This document shows positions 34,914 to 45,088 of a stretch of DNA of 64,000 bases, one piece after another. Numbering within the stretch: position 1 is the first letter of the stretch; each line of letters opens with the position of its first letter. A model generated the notes under the pieces. It was given only the letters and a program-made list of their open reading frames with translations. It had not been told where the DNA came from and searched no databases. This DNA is from Paracoccaceae bacterium (lineage in GTDB: Bacteria > Pseudomonadota > Alphaproteobacteria > Rhodobacterales > Rhodobacteraceae). A program made the translations under genes and the position numbers. The stretch covers positions 1-64,000 of the forward strand of contig JASBUI010000013.1 of the NCBI GenBank assembly GCA_030148005.1, written 5' to 3'.

Positions 34914-36277
34914 TGGACGGAACCGTACTTGTTGCCGACGATGATCGTACGATCAGAACGGTACTGACGCAGGCGCTGACGCGCGCGGGGTGCAAAGTTC
35001 ATGCAACATCCTCGATGGTGACGCTGATGCGCTGGGTCGATGAGGGCAAGGGCGATCTGGTGATCTCTGATGTCGTCATGCCGGACGGAAACGGGCTTGA
35101 GGCTTTGCCGGACATCGTGGCGCGCCGCCCGGGCCTGCCGGTCATCGTGATATCGGCGCAGAACACTATCACCACGGCGGTTCAGGCGACCGAAAAGGAT
35201 GCCTACGACTATTTGCCAAAACCTTTCGATCTGCCTGATCTGATGAAACGCGCCGCCCGCGCGCTAGAGGTCAAGCGCCGTGCGCCGGTTGCGCGCGTCG
35301 AAACGCCCGATGCCTCGGGGGATCTTCCGCTGGTGGGGCGCACGGCGGCGATGCAGGGGCTTTACCGTCTGGTTGCGCGGGTGATGAACACCGATCTGTC
35401 GGTGCTGATCACGGGCGAAAGCGGGACGGGAAAATCCCTGATCGCGCGGGCCATTCACGACTTTTCCGACCGTCGAAGCCTGCCCTTTGTGGTGGCGACG
35501 GTGTCGGATCTGATGGCGATTGACGGGCCAACGACGGTTCTGTCGCGTGCGCGTGGCGGATCGATCCTTTTTGACGAGGTGGGTGATCTTGACGATGCAA
35601 CGCAGGCGCGTCTGGTGCGGATGCTGGATGCCTTCGGGGACACGGCGCCGCGGGTCATGGCCTCATCTCAGGTGGATCTGTCCGCGCGAATGGAGGCGGG
35701 CGGTTTCCGGCAGGACCTTTTCTATCGGCTGGGCGGGGTAACCCTGTCGGTCCCAAGCCTGCGGGTGCGGGTCGACGACATCCCGCTTTTGGCCGAAAGC
35801 TTTCTGGCCCGCGCCGATCGCGAAGGTCACGCATTGCGGCAACTGAGCGATGAGGCGATAGAGCTGATGCGCGCCTATAGCTGGCCGGGCAATGTGCGCC
35901 AGCTTGAAAACACCATCCGCCATCTTGTGGTCACGGCAAGCGAGCCCGTAATCACCCGCGCCGAGGTTGAGGCCGTGCTAAGCAACCAGCCAGCCGTTGA
36001 GCCATTGGTCAGCGGCGGCGAGGGCGACAAACTTTCGGCGTCGGTCAGCAAGCACCTACGCCGCTACTTTGATCTTCACTCGGGCGAATTGCCGCCTCCG
36101 GGGCTGTATCAGCGGATTCTTCGCGAAGTTGAACTTCCCCTGATCGAAATCGCTCTCGATGCGACCAGCGGAAACCAAGCTAAATGTGCTGATTTGCTGG
36201 GCATTAACCGCAATACATTGCGTAAGAAGATCACTGAGCTAGATATCCACGTGACACGCCGCCGCCGATTGATGTAA
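34913..36277 (+). CDS. ntrC: nitrogen response regulator NtrC lacking the GAFTGA loop
   Basis: This 454-residue regulator has a receiver domain with phospho-Asp53 ([11 protein letters not shown]), a central AAA+ domain with Walker [10 protein letters not shown] and Walker [12 protein letters not shown], and a C-terminal Fis-type helix-turn-helix ([19 protein letters not shown]). The region where sigma-54 activators carry ESELFGHEKGAFTGA is replaced by a shorter segment ([13 protein letters not shown]). Rhodobacter capsulatus NtrC also lacks this loop and activates sigma-70 promoters, so the same mechanism is inferred here. It is the last gene of the dusB-ntrB-ntrC group. Confidence 0.97.
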   Translation: MDGTVLVADDDRTIRTVLTQALTRAGCKVHATSSMVTLMRWVDEGKGDLVISDVVMPDGNGLEALPDIVARRPGLPVIVISAQNTITTAVQATEKDAYDYLPKPFDLPDLMKRAARALEVKRRAPVARVETPDASGDLPLVGRTAAMQGLYRLVARVMNTDLSVLITGESGTGKSLIARAIHDFSDRRSLPFVVATVSDLMAIDGPTTVLSRARGGSILFDEVGDLDDATQARLVRMLDAFGDTAPRVMASSQVDLSARMEAGGFRQDLFYRLGGVTLSVPSLRVRVDDIPLLAESFLARADREGHALRQLSDEAIELMRAYSWPGNVRQLENTIRHLVVTASEPVITRAEVEAVLSNQPAVEPLVSGGEGDKLSASVSKHLRRYFDLHSGELPPPGLYQRILREVELPLIEIALDATSGNQAKCADLLGINRNTLRKKITELDIHVTRRRRLM

Positions 36278-36365
36278 AAGGGCAACATACCTGTTGCTGA
36301 CGGAACGCAGATTCTGCAGCCTTGGCAGGTATGACGGCGGTATAGTTCAGGAAGAGGCATCCCTG

Positions 36366-38618
36366 TTGCGGAGCCTAGGAAAAAGTTCAGCCTGGGAAAA
36401 GGTCAGCCGCTTGCGGCGACAGCGACGCGTTCAGAACGCGGCAACGCTGGGATTGGTGATTCTGGGGCCGATGCTGGCCTTCCTGACATTCCTTGTGCTT
36501 GGACCGCTCGACAGCTCGGGCAATGACGCGGCGCTGCGCGGCGTTCTTTTGGCCGACCTTGTCTATATCCTTGTCGTGGCCGCGCTTGTTCTGGGCCGCG
36601 TGGCCCAGATGATCGCCGCCCGCCGCGCACGCTCTGCTGGATCGCGCCTGCACTTGCGGCTGACGGGGGTTTTCGCGCTTTTGGCCCTGATCCCGACGGT
36701 GCTGGTCGCTATTTTTGCAGGGCTGACGATCAACATGGGTGTCGAAGGGTGGTTTTCGGACCGCGTGCGGCAGGTGGTTGGAAACTCGCTTGCCGCGGCA
36801 GAGGCCTATCAGGACGAGCAGACGCGCGATCTGACACAGGATACGCTGGCATTGGCGCGGTATCTAACGCGCGCGCGGCAACAGAACTTCTTTTTGTCAA
36901 ATGGCGATCTGCGTCAGCTTCTGACCCAAGGACAGGCGCAGGTGCAGCGCGGGCTGCGCGAGGCCTTTGTGATCAACGGAAATGCCGAGATAGAGGCGCG
37001 CGGCGAGCGGTCTTATCTCTTCGATTTCGAACCACCGTCAGCAGCGCAGATAAAGCAGGCCGCCGATGGTGAGACTGTTTTGATAAAGGATTGGGACAAC
37101 AACGAATTTCGCGTTCTTCTGTCGCTGAACGGATTTGTGGATCGTTACCTTTATGTCTCTCGCAACGTGGATGGCGATATCCTGAACCTGCTTGATGACA
37201 CGCAGAAATCTGCTCTTTTCTATCAACAGCTTGAAACCGATCGTGGGCGCCGTCTGTTTGAGTTTGGCCTGATTTACCTTGGCTTTGCGCTGGTTCTCAT
37301 TCTGGCCTCTATCTGGCTTGGGCTTTGGTTTGCCGAACGGCTGTCGCGGCCCGTCGGGCGGCTTGCCGGGGCGGCGCAGCGGGTTGGTACCGGTGATCTG
37401 GACGTTCAGGTCATCGAGGAAGAGGGCGACGATGAGATCGCCATGCTTGGGCGCTACTTCAACCAGATGACGCGCCAGCTTAAGGGCCAGCGCGACACGC
37501 TTTTGGACAACAACCGCCAGATCGAGCGTCGCCGGCGGCTGTTTGATTCCGTTTTGGCCTCTGTCACATCGGGCGTGATCGGGCTTGATCCTGAAGGCAA
37601 CATTGCCTTCGTCAACCGCTCGGCCCAGCGCCTTCTGGCCTTGGGCCCAAGCGGTGTGCCGCAGGCCCTTGCGGTGGCGGTGCCAGAGTTTGGCGCGCTG
37701 CTCAGCCGTTTGCGGCAAAGCCGGGCTGAGGTGGCGCAGGAAGAGATCAAGCTGACGCGCAGCGGGCATCTGGAGAACCTTCTGGTCCGCCTGTCCACCC
37801 GGCGCAACGATGACGGCACGCTAGAGGGTTACGTTATTGCCTTTGACGATGTGACCGATCTTGTCGCGGCGCAGCGGATGGCGGCATGGGGCGATGTGGC
37901 CCGGCGGATCGCGCATGAGATCAAGAACCCGCTGACCCCGATCCAACTTTCGGCAGAGCGGCTTAAGCGCAAGTTTCTTCCCAAGGTTGGTGAAGACGGC
38001 GACTCTCTTGAGCAGATGACAGAGGTTATTATAAGGCAAACCAATGACTTGCGGCGCATTGTTGATGAGTTTTCCAAGTTTGCCCGCATGCCAGAGCCGG
38101 AGCGGCGAGAGCTAGATCTGACCAAGCTGGTTTCGGACGCGGTTCTGCTTCAGCAATCGGGTCAGCCCGATGTTGAGATACGTTCAGAACTTCCGGATCG
38201 GTCCATCATGGCAGAGCTGGATGGCACGATGATCAGCCAGGCGCTGACCAATTTGATCAAGAACGCGGGCGAGGCCATTGAAACCCGGCAAGAAGGGGGC
38301 GATACCGGCTTTGCGCCCCAAATCCGCGTCCGGATGCAAGTCACGGACGGTACAGCGCAGATAGAGATCGCGGACAATGGTGTCGGATTGCCCGAAGACC
38401 GTGCCCGCCTGTTCGAGCCTTACGTGACCACCCGTGACAAGGGTACCGGTCTGGGGTTGCCGATTGTGAAGAAGATCATCGAGGAGCATGGCGGCACCTT
38501 GTCGCTTGTGGATGCCGAGATGTTTGAAGAGGGCGCGCATCAAGGCGCGCTGGCAAAGGTTAGTTTGCCGATAACGAGTGTAGAAGTAACTGGAATAGAA
38601 CAGGAAATGGCTGGATAG
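36366..38618 (+). CDS. ntrY: membrane sensor histidine kinase NtrY
   Basis: This large sensor kinase has N-terminal transmembrane helices (TLGLVILGPMLAFLTFLVLG and others), a periplasmic domain and a fourth helix near LIYLGFALVLILASIWLGLW. A HAMP domain, a PAS domain and the kinase core follow, with the phospho-His in [24 protein letters not shown] boxes NLIKNAGEA, DNGVGLPED and GTGLGLPIV are present. The TTG at 36366 has AGGAAGAGG upstream and gives 750 residues; the track TTG at 36294 adds 24 residues. NtrYX senses nitrogen or redox state. The gene ends one base before ntrX. Confidence 0.95.
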   Translation: MRSLGKSSAWEKVSRLRRQRRVQNAATLGLVILGPMLAFLTFLVLGPLDSSGNDAALRGVLLADLVYILVVAALVLGRVAQMIAARRARSAGSRLHLRLTGVFALLALIPTVLVAIFAGLTINMGVEGWFSDRVRQVVGNSLAAAEAYQDEQTRDLTQDTLALARYLTRARQQNFFLSNGDLRQLLTQGQAQVQRGLREAFVINGNAEIEARGERSYLFDFEPPSAAQIKQAADGETVLIKDWDNNEFRVLLSLNGFVDRYLYVSRNVDGDILNLLDDTQKSALFYQQLETDRGRRLFEFGLIYLGFALVLILASIWLGLWFAERLSRPVGRLAGAAQRVGTGDLDVQVIEEEGDDEIAMLGRYFNQMTRQLKGQRDTLLDNNRQIERRRRLFDSVLASVTSGVIGLDPEGNIAFVNRSAQRLLALGPSGVPQALAVAVPEFGALLSRLRQSRAEVAQEEIKLTRSGHLENLLVRLSTRRNDDGTLEGYVIAFDDVTDLVAAQRMAAWGDVARRIAHEIKNPLTPIQLSAERLKRKFLPKVGEDGDSLEQMTEVIIRQTNDLRRIVDEFSKFARMPEPERRELDLTKLVSDAVLLQQSGQPDVEIRSELPDRSIMAELDGTMISQALTNLIKNAGEAIETRQEGGDTGFAPQIRVRMQVTDGTAQIEIADNGVGLPEDRARLFEPYVTTRDKGTGLGLPIVKKIIEEHGGTLSLVDAEMFEEGAHQGALAKVSLPITSVEVTGIEQEMAG

Positions 38619-38619
38619 T

Positions 38620-40041
38620 ATGAGCGATATTCTGATTATCGATGATGAAAAAGATATTAGGGAACTGGTTTCAGACATCCTGCAGGATGAAGGGTATTCA
38701 ACCCGGCTTGCGGCAAACGCTGACGAATGCATGGCGCAGATCAACACCGAACCGCCTGCGCTGATGATTTTGGACATCTGGCTGAAAGACAGCCGCATGG
38801 ACGGGATCGATATTCTTAAGACCGTCAAACGTGACAACCCTGATATTCCCGTGGTCATTATTTCGGGCCATGGAAACATCGAGATTGCAGTCGCGGCGAT
38901 CAAGCAGGGCGCTTACGACTTCATTGAAAAGCCGTTCAACATCGACCAGTTGATGGTGGTGATTGCGCGGGCGATGGAAACATCACGGCTTCGGCGTGAG
39001 AACATTCAGCTTCGCCGCAAGGATGTCGCCTCTTCCGAGATGATCGGTTCAAGTTCTTCCTTCAAGGCCTTGAAATCCCATCTGGATAAGGTGACCAAAT
39101 CCAACGGTCGGGTAATGCTAAGCGGCCCTGCCGGGGCCGGTAAGGAAGTGGCCGCAAGGTATATTCACGTCAATTCCAACCGGGCCAAGGGGCCTTTTGT
39201 CAGCGTCAATTCGGCCTCTGTCGAACCTGAGCGGATGGAAGAGGTGCTCTTTGGCCGCGAGACGCCCGACCGCGGGGTCGAGCCGGGGCTGCTTGAAGAG
39301 GCGCACAACGGTATCCTTTACTTTGACGAGGTCGCCGATATGCCGCTTGGAACCCAGTCCAAGATCCTTCGGGTTCTGGTTGACCAGCAGTTTCAGCGCG
39401 TCGGCGGCAGCGACAAGGTTCGCGTGGATATCCGCGTGATTTCTAGTTCTAGCAGGGACTTAAGTCAGGAAGTTCAGGCCGGAACCTTCCGGCAAGAGCT
39501 TTACCACAGGCTGAACGTCGTTCCGATTTCAGTGCCGTCGCTTGAAGACCGGCGCGAAGATATTCCCGAGCTTGCCAAGCACTTTATCGCCGTTTTCAAC
39601 AAGGAACAGGGCCTTCCGCTGCGCAAGCTGACGACCGAGGCCGAGGCGCTTTTGCAGACGATGCTTTGGCCGGGAAATGTGCGCCAGTTGAAGAACGTGA
39701 TCGAAAGGGTGCTGATCCTTGGGGCCGACAGCGGCTCTATCGAGGCGCGCGAGCTTCCCAATAACGATGACAGTGTGGCGGGCGAGGACCGGGTTGTCCT
39801 GTCTTCCAGCCTTGCGATGTTGCCGCTGCGCGAGGCGCGCGAGCTGTTTGAGCGCGAGTATCTGATGACCCAGATCAACCGGTTCGGCGGCAATATCTCT
39901 CGGACCGCGACTTTTGTCGGGATGGAGCGTTCGGCGCTGCATCGCAAGTTGAAGTCGTTGAACGTGGTTACATCGAACAAGGCGGGCGCGCGGGTGGCTT
40001 ATGTCGAGGACGCCGAGGGCGCCGAGGCCGACAGCGCCTGA
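38620..40041 (+). CDS. ntrX: response regulator NtrX
   Basis: This 473-residue regulator has a receiver domain with Asp52 (LMILDIWLKDSRMDG), an AAA+ domain and a C-terminal Fis-type helix-turn-helix (NISRTATFVGMERSALHRKLKSL). The Walker A region is degenerate (LSGPAGAGKEVAAR). The loop that would contain GAFTGA is replaced by GRETPDRGVEPGLLEE, as in other alphaproteobacterial NtrX, so sigma-54 contact is not expected. It follows ntrY directly. A 65-base gap with a good ribosome-binding site separates it from trkA. Confidence 0.96.
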   Translation: MSDILIIDDEKDIRELVSDILQDEGYSTRLAANADECMAQINTEPPALMILDIWLKDSRMDGIDILKTVKRDNPDIPVVIISGHGNIEIAVAAIKQGAYDFIEKPFNIDQLMVVIARAMETSRLRRENIQLRRKDVASSEMIGSSSSFKALKSHLDKVTKSNGRVMLSGPAGAGKEVAARYIHVNSNRAKGPFVSVNSASVEPERMEEVLFGRETPDRGVEPGLLEEAHNGILYFDEVADMPLGTQSKILRVLVDQQFQRVGGSDKVRVDIRVISSSSRDLSQEVQAGTFRQELYHRLNVVPISVPSLEDRREDIPELAKHFIAVFNKEQGLPLRKLTTEAEALLQTMLWPGNVRQLKNVIERVLILGADSGSIEARELPNNDDSVAGEDRVVLSSSLAMLPLREARELFEREYLMTQINRFGGNISRTATFVGMERSALHRKLKSLNVVTSNKAGARVAYVEDAEGAEADSA

Positions 40042-40106
40042 TTGACCCCTTGGCGCGCTTCTGCCATGCAGGGTTCGATGATATCGCTTGGACTTTAAGG
40101 TAAGGC

Positions 40107-41483
40107 ATGAAAGTCATTATCTGCGGCGCCGGTCAGGTCGGCTGGCAAATCGCGCGCCATCTATCCGGCGAAAAGAACGATGTAACCGTGGTTGACAACA
40201 ACCCGGACCTTGTCCGCCGTGCTACCGAAACGCTGGACGTTCAGGGCATCGCCGGTCACGCCAGCTATCCTGACGTTCTGGACCGTGCCGGGGCAGGGGA
40301 TGCGGATATGATCATTGCCGCCACCCATTCGGATGAGGTGAACATGGTCACCTGCCAGGTGGCCCACTCGGTTTTTGCCATCCCGCGCAAGATCGCCCGC
40401 CTTCGGGCGCAAAGTTACCTTACCGCCATCTATTCGGACCTCTACCGCCGCGACCACATGCCCATCGATGTCGTGATCTCTCCCGAGCGCGAAGTGGCAG
40501 AGGCCGCGCTGCGGCGGCTCAATGCCCCTGCGGCCTTTGATACAGAGATTTTCCTTGAAGGGCGCGCCCAGCTTCTGGGGCTTATGCTGGACGAAGACTG
40601 TCCGGTTGTGAACACGCCCCTGCGCCAGTTGACCGATCTCTTTTCGACCCTTCGCGCGATTGTCGTTGGCGTTCGGCGCGATGGTCGGCTTTTTGCGCCA
40701 AGCCCGGGCGATCAGCTTTTTGTCGGGGATGCGATCTATATCTTCTCGCACATAGAGGATGTGAACCGGGCGCTAGAGATTTTCGGCAAGACGACGCGCA
40801 AGCAGGAACGCATTGTGATCATCGGCGGCGGCAACGTTGGCCTTGCGGTTGCCACACGCCTTGAAGAGCGCACCGAGAAAGTGCGCGCCAAGGTGATCGA
40901 GAAGAACCGCCAATGCGCTGAGAACGCCGCAGATGCGCTGGAACGGACGATCGTTTTGCATGGCGACGGGCTTAACTCTGACATGATGGCAGAGGCGAAT
41001 GTCGCGCGGGCCGATGCGATCCTTGCGGTGACCGATGACGACAAGACAAACCTTTTGGCCGCTGTTCGGGCCAAGGCGGCCGGCGCACGGATGGCGATCT
41101 GTCTTGTGAATGACCCCACGCTGGTGCCGCTGATGGGTCCGTTGAACATCGACGCCTATATCAACCCGCGCCAGACGACGGTTTCGTCGATCCTGCGCCA
41201 CATCCGCCACGGGCGGGTGCGGGTCGTCTATTCGATCGGCGACGCCGAGGCCGAGGTGATCGAGGCGCAGGTTCTGTCAACCTCACCTATCTCGGGCAAG
41301 ATGATCCGCGACATCGATTTCCCCGAAGGCGTTCTTGTGGGCGCGGTTCTGAAGAACGGTGAGGTCATCAAGCCGACGGGCCAGACCCGGATCGAGGAAA
41401 ACGACGTCATCACGCTTTTTGCAATGTCCAGCGACGTGCCCGAAGTCGAGAGGCTGTTGCAGGTCTCTATCGACTTCTTCTGA
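40107..41483 (+). CDS. trkA: Trk potassium uptake regulatory subunit TrkA
   Basis: This 458-residue peripheral protein is a tandem of two RCK units. Each has a Rossmann NAD-binding domain (IICGAGQVGWQIA near the start, VIIGGGNVGLAVA near residue 235) and a TrkA-C domain. It gates TrkH in response to nucleotides. The ATG follows AAGGTAAGG. The trkH gene starts three bases after its stop. The TrkH encoded at 2798 probably also uses this subunit. Confidence 0.97.
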   Translation: MKVIICGAGQVGWQIARHLSGEKNDVTVVDNNPDLVRRATETLDVQGIAGHASYPDVLDRAGAGDADMIIAATHSDEVNMVTCQVAHSVFAIPRKIARLRAQSYLTAIYSDLYRRDHMPIDVVISPEREVAEAALRRLNAPAAFDTEIFLEGRAQLLGLMLDEDCPVVNTPLRQLTDLFSTLRAIVVGVRRDGRLFAPSPGDQLFVGDAIYIFSHIEDVNRALEIFGKTTRKQERIVIIGGGNVGLAVATRLEERTEKVRAKVIEKNRQCAENAADALERTIVLHGDGLNSDMMAEANVARADAILAVTDDDKTNLLAAVRAKAAGARMAICLVNDPTLVPLMGPLNIDAYINPRQTTVSSILRHIRHGRVRVVYSIGDAEAEVIEAQVLSTSPISGKMIRDIDFPEGVLVGAVLKNGEVIKPTGQTRIEENDVITLFAMSSDVPEVERLLQVSIDFF

Positions 41484-41486
41484 TCC

Positions 41487-43007
41487 ATGCGCGGCTGGCT
41501 CAGCGAACTTCCACTGTTCTTGCAACTGACGGGGATCGCCGCGCTCGCGATGTATCTGCCCGCGCTCTTTGCGGTGACGGAAGAAGATTTCTTTGCCGCC
41601 CGGACGTTCTTTTATTCGGGAACTCTCTTTTTGCTTCTGGTCGGCCTTGTAGGGCTTGCGATGGGCGGGCGGCGGCCGCGCTTGGATGCGCGAAATCAGC
41701 TTTTGACCCTTCTGGCAGCTTTTACCGTTCTGCCGCTGATGCTGGCCGTTCCCTTCAATGAGGCCGTTCCCGACACCAGCTTTTACAACGCGTATTTTGA
41801 GATGGTATCGTCGCTGACGACCACCGGTGCGACCCTCTTCGATGATCCCGAACGATTGGTGCGTTCGGTGCATTTCTGGCGCTCGACCGTCGGGTGGCTG
41901 GGCGGTTTTCTGGCGTGGATCATGGCGGCCGCAATCCTTGCGCCGATGAACCTTGGCGGCTTTGAGGTGACATCGGCCAATACGGCCGGTCAGGAAACGC
42001 GGCATTTCTCGCAGATATCCAAGGTCGCCAGCGCCACAGAGCGGGTGGCGCGGTTCAGCCTGATACTGGCCCCGATCTATGGCGGGCTGACGGTGGTTCT
42101 TTGGCTGGGGCTGATCCTTGCAGGCGACACGCCCTTTGTTGCGATCTCTCATGCGATGTCGACGCTGGCGACAAGCGGCATCTCACCGGTTGGCGGGCTT
42201 TCGGGGGGCAATAGCGGGCGCGCGGGTGAACTTTTGATCCTCGTCTTTCTTGTCTTTGCCCTAAGCCAGAAAACCTTTCTGTCCTCGCGCAGCAAGACAT
42301 GGGCGCTTTCGCTTTTTCGCGATCCCGAAATCCGGATTGGGCTGGCGATCCTGATCTTCGTGCCAAGCCTTTTGTTCCTGCGCCACTGGGTTGGCGCCTA
42401 TGAGATCAATGATCAGGAAGACCTGCCAGCGGCCTTCAGCTCTTTCTGGGGCGGCTTTTTCACGGTCTTTTCCTACCTGACCACCGCAGGGTTTGAGAGC
42501 GCGGACTGGGTCAGCGCCGGAAGCTGGTCGGGCCTTCGAACGCCGGGAATGATCCTGATGGGCCTTGCCGTCTTTGGCGGCGGGGTGGCGACCACGGCGG
42601 GGGGCGTCAAACTTTTCCGGGTCTATGCGCTGTTCAAACACGGGGTGCGCGAGATTGAAAAGCTAAGCCATCCATCATCGGTGGCCGGGCAGGGCGCAAC
42701 GGCGCGCCTGATCCGCCGCAAGGGCGCCTATATCGCCTGGATCTTCTTTATGCTCTTTGCCCTGTCGATTGCCGTCGTCACTCTGGCGCTTGCGCTGACG
42801 GGGATCGATCTGGAACCGGCGATGATCTTTAGCGTCTCGGCGCTTTCCACGACCGGTCCGCTGGCCGTTGTGGCAGGCGAGACGCCGTTTTCCTACGCCG
42901 ATCTTGACGCTTTGGCCAAGGGCATTCTGGCGGCAGCTATGGTGCTTGGGCGGCTTGAAGCACTGGCGATTATCGCGCTTTTCAACCCCGAATTCTGGCG
43001 CAGCTAG
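41487..43007 (+). CDS. trkH: TrkH potassium uptake protein (second paralogue)
   Basis: This 506-residue potassium-translocating membrane protein carries filter loops [38 protein letters not shown] and [14 protein letters not shown]. It is longer than the 471-residue TrkH at 2798 and not closely similar in its loops. It is translated directly after trkA with a 3-base gap, so this pair is the core Trk system of the cell. Confidence 0.96.
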   Translation: MRGWLSELPLFLQLTGIAALAMYLPALFAVTEEDFFAARTFFYSGTLFLLLVGLVGLAMGGRRPRLDARNQLLTLLAAFTVLPLMLAVPFNEAVPDTSFYNAYFEMVSSLTTTGATLFDDPERLVRSVHFWRSTVGWLGGFLAWIMAAAILAPMNLGGFEVTSANTAGQETRHFSQISKVASATERVARFSLILAPIYGGLTVVLWLGLILAGDTPFVAISHAMSTLATSGISPVGGLSGGNSGRAGELLILVFLVFALSQKTFLSSRSKTWALSLFRDPEIRIGLAILIFVPSLLFLRHWVGAYEINDQEDLPAAFSSFWGGFFTVFSYLTTAGFESADWVSAGSWSGLRTPGMILMGLAVFGGGVATTAGGVKLFRVYALFKHGVREIEKLSHPSSVAGQGATARLIRRKGAYIAWIFFMLFALSIAVVTLALALTGIDLEPAMIFSVSALSTTGPLAVVAGETPFSYADLDALAKGILAAAMVLGRLEALAIIALFNPEFWRS

Positions 43008-43132
43008 GAATTTGGCCTGTTCGGCCTTCGTTTTGGGGCTGGAATCTACCGCCGAGCCGCGACATAATCGGTTGCGAATATCCGAAGGCCTGCCAAATGA
43101 GGGCAGCGACAAGAAAAAAAGGCAAGAAAACA

Positions 43133-43366
43133 ATGGCTGCCGACAAGCAAAATTTGCAAGACGCATTTCTGAATCACGTTCGCAAGACGAAAGTTCCCGT
43201 AACGATTTTCCTGATCAACGGTGTAAAATTGCAGGGTGTTATCACCTGGTTTGACAATTTTTGCGTGCTTTTGCGCCGCGATGGGCAATCACAGCTGGTT
43301 TACAAGCATGCAATCTCGACGATCATGCCTGCACAGCCCATCAGCCTGTATGAAGGCGAAGAATAA
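43133..43366 (+). CDS. hfq: RNA chaperone Hfq
   Basis: This 77-residue Sm-like protein forms a hexamer that pairs small RNAs with mRNAs. Sm1 is [26 protein letters not shown] and Sm2 is [12 protein letters not shown], containing the diagnostic YKHA. The start MAADKQN is chosen over the 12-residue longer track ORF. Alphaproteobacterial Hfq has this short C-terminus. The hflX gene follows after five bases, the common hfq-hflX order. Confidence 0.98.
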   Translation: MAADKQNLQDAFLNHVRKTKVPVTIFLINGVKLQGVITWFDNFCVLLRRDGQSQLVYKHAISTIMPAQPISLYEGEE

Positions 43367-43371
43367 GCCAA

Positions 43372-44643
43372 ATGGGCGATGACACGGGCGCCACACGCGC
43401 CTGGGTGCTGCATCCCGACATCCAGAGCGACAGAAAACGGCGCAATCCGGCGGCTTCTCTGGATGAGGCGCGCGCCCTTGCTGTGGCGCTTCCTGATCTG
43501 GAAGTGGTCGGCGCCGATGTTGTGCCGCTGCCGCGCGCGCGGCCGGGTGAGCTTTTTGGCAAGGGCAAAGTTGCCGAGCTGGGCGCGACCTTCAAGGCGC
43601 AAGAGATCGATCTGGTCCTCATTGACGGGCCTGTCACCCCGGTTCAGCAGCGCAACCTTGAACGAAGCTGGGGCCTGAAGCTTCTCGACCGGACCGGCCT
43701 TATCCTTGAAATTTTTGCCGACCGCGCCCGAACCCGCGAAGGTGTCTTGCAGGTCGAACTGGCGGCGCTTTCCTATCAGCGCACGCGGCTGGTGCGCGCA
43801 TGGACCCACCTTGAGCGTCAGCGCGGTGGTCTTGGCTTTGTGGGCGGGCCGGGCGAGACACAGATCGAGGCGGACCGCCGCGCGATTGATGATGCGATCA
43901 CGCGCATTCGCCGGCAACTGGCCAAGGTCGTCAAAACGCGAGAGTTGCACCGTTCGGCGCGCGCAAAGGTGCCCTATCCGATCGTTGCGCTTGTGGGATA
44001 TACGAACGCCGGCAAGTCGACGCTGTTCAACAGGCTGACAGGGGCAGAAGTGATGGCAAAGGACATGCTTTTTGCCACGCTTGATCCGACAATGCGCGCG
44101 GTGACGCTGCCTTCGGGAACAGATGTCATCCTGTCCGACACGGTGGGTTTCATATCCGAGTTGCCGACCCAGCTTGTGGCGGCCTTTCGCGCCACGCTGG
44201 AAGAGGTCCTTGCCGCCGATCTGATCGTCCATGTGCGCGATATATCGCATGAGGACACAGAAGCGCAGGCGCGCGATGTCGCCGCGATCCTTGGCGGTCT
44301 GGGTGTGACAGAGCAAACGCCGGCGCTGGAGGTCTGGAACAAGGTCGATCTGGTTGCGGCGGACAAGCGTGAGGCTTTGCAGACCCGCGCGGCGCGGCGC
44401 GATGAAGTTCACATCGTTTCGGCCCTGACCGGAGAGGGCGTCGCGCCCCTTTTGGATGCGGTTTCCGCCGCCCTTGAAGCGCCAAAGACGCAAGAGACGA
44501 TTGACCTGAAATTCTCGGACGGGCGCAAGCGCGCTTGGCTGTTTGAGAGGGGGCTCGTTGAAAAACAACTTGAAAACGAAGAAGGCTGGGCCATTTCCCT
44601 TTATTGGACCGCCAGACAGAAGGCGGAATTTTCCAAGCTTTGA
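43372..44643 (+). CDS. hflX: ribosome-associated GTPase HflX
   Basis: This 423-residue protein has the glycine-rich N-terminal HflX domain (RARPGELFGKGKVAEL, GGLGFVGGPGETQIEADRR) and a GTPase domain with G1 GYTNAGKST, G3 DTVGFISELP and G4 NKVD. HflX splits stalled or hibernating ribosomes in other bacteria. It is co-transcribed with hfq. Confidence 0.97.
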   Translation: MGDDTGATRAWVLHPDIQSDRKRRNPAASLDEARALAVALPDLEVVGADVVPLPRARPGELFGKGKVAELGATFKAQEIDLVLIDGPVTPVQQRNLERSWGLKLLDRTGLILEIFADRARTREGVLQVELAALSYQRTRLVRAWTHLERQRGGLGFVGGPGETQIEADRRAIDDAITRIRRQLAKVVKTRELHRSARAKVPYPIVALVGYTNAGKSTLFNRLTGAEVMAKDMLFATLDPTMRAVTLPSGTDVILSDTVGFISELPTQLVAAFRATLEEVLAADLIVHVRDISHEDTEAQARDVAAILGGLGVTEQTPALEVWNKVDLVAADKREALQTRAARRDEVHIVSALTGEGVAPLLDAVSAALEAPKTQETIDLKFSDGRKRAWLFERGLVEKQLENEEGWAISLYWTARQKAEFSKL

Positions 44644-44667
44644 AGCTTCTTGAAAAGGCCTGCCGCA

Positions 44668-45081
44668 ATGTCACTGATCGTTCTTTATCTTCTTACCGCT
44701 GCAATTTTTCTGGGCCTTGATGTGCTTGGGCTGAAATTTCTAGTCGGCCCTGTCTTTGAGGCGCGGGTGGGGTCGATCTTGCTTGATCAACCCCGGATCG
44801 GTGCGGCGGCGCTGTTCTACCTGTTCTATATCGCGGCGCTTTTGTGGCTGGTGACCCTGCCGGGTCTGGGCGGGTCGATCTGGCTGCTGGCCCTGAATGC
44901 CGCGATCTTCGGAGCGGCAGCTTATGGCACGTATGAGTTTACCAATCTAGCCACGCTGCGCGGGTGGACATGGACGCAAGTTGCGGTCGATGTGGCCTGG
45001 GGCACGGCGCTTACCGCCTTTTCCGCGGTCATGGGGCTTAAACTTGCGCGGGCCTTTGGCCTGCCGCTGACGGGGGTGTAG
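44668..45081 (+). CDS. DUF2177 family membrane protein
   Basis: This 137-residue protein has four predicted helices, beginning SLIVLYLLTAAIFLGLDVLGLKFL, with YGTYEFTNLATLRGW as the conserved DUF2177 signature. Its function is unknown. The ATG at 44668 is preferred to the track start six codons earlier. It follows hflX after 24 bases, so it may be the last gene of the transcript, and it converges on the penicillin acylase gene with seven bases between stops. Confidence 0.85.
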   Translation: MSLIVLYLLTAAIFLGLDVLGLKFLVGPVFEARVGSILLDQPRIGAAALFYLFYIAALLWLVTLPGLGGSIWLLALNAAIFGAAAYGTYEFTNLATLRGWTWTQVAVDVAWGTALTAFSAVMGLKLARAFGLPLTGV

Positions 45082-45088
45082 GGCCGCG

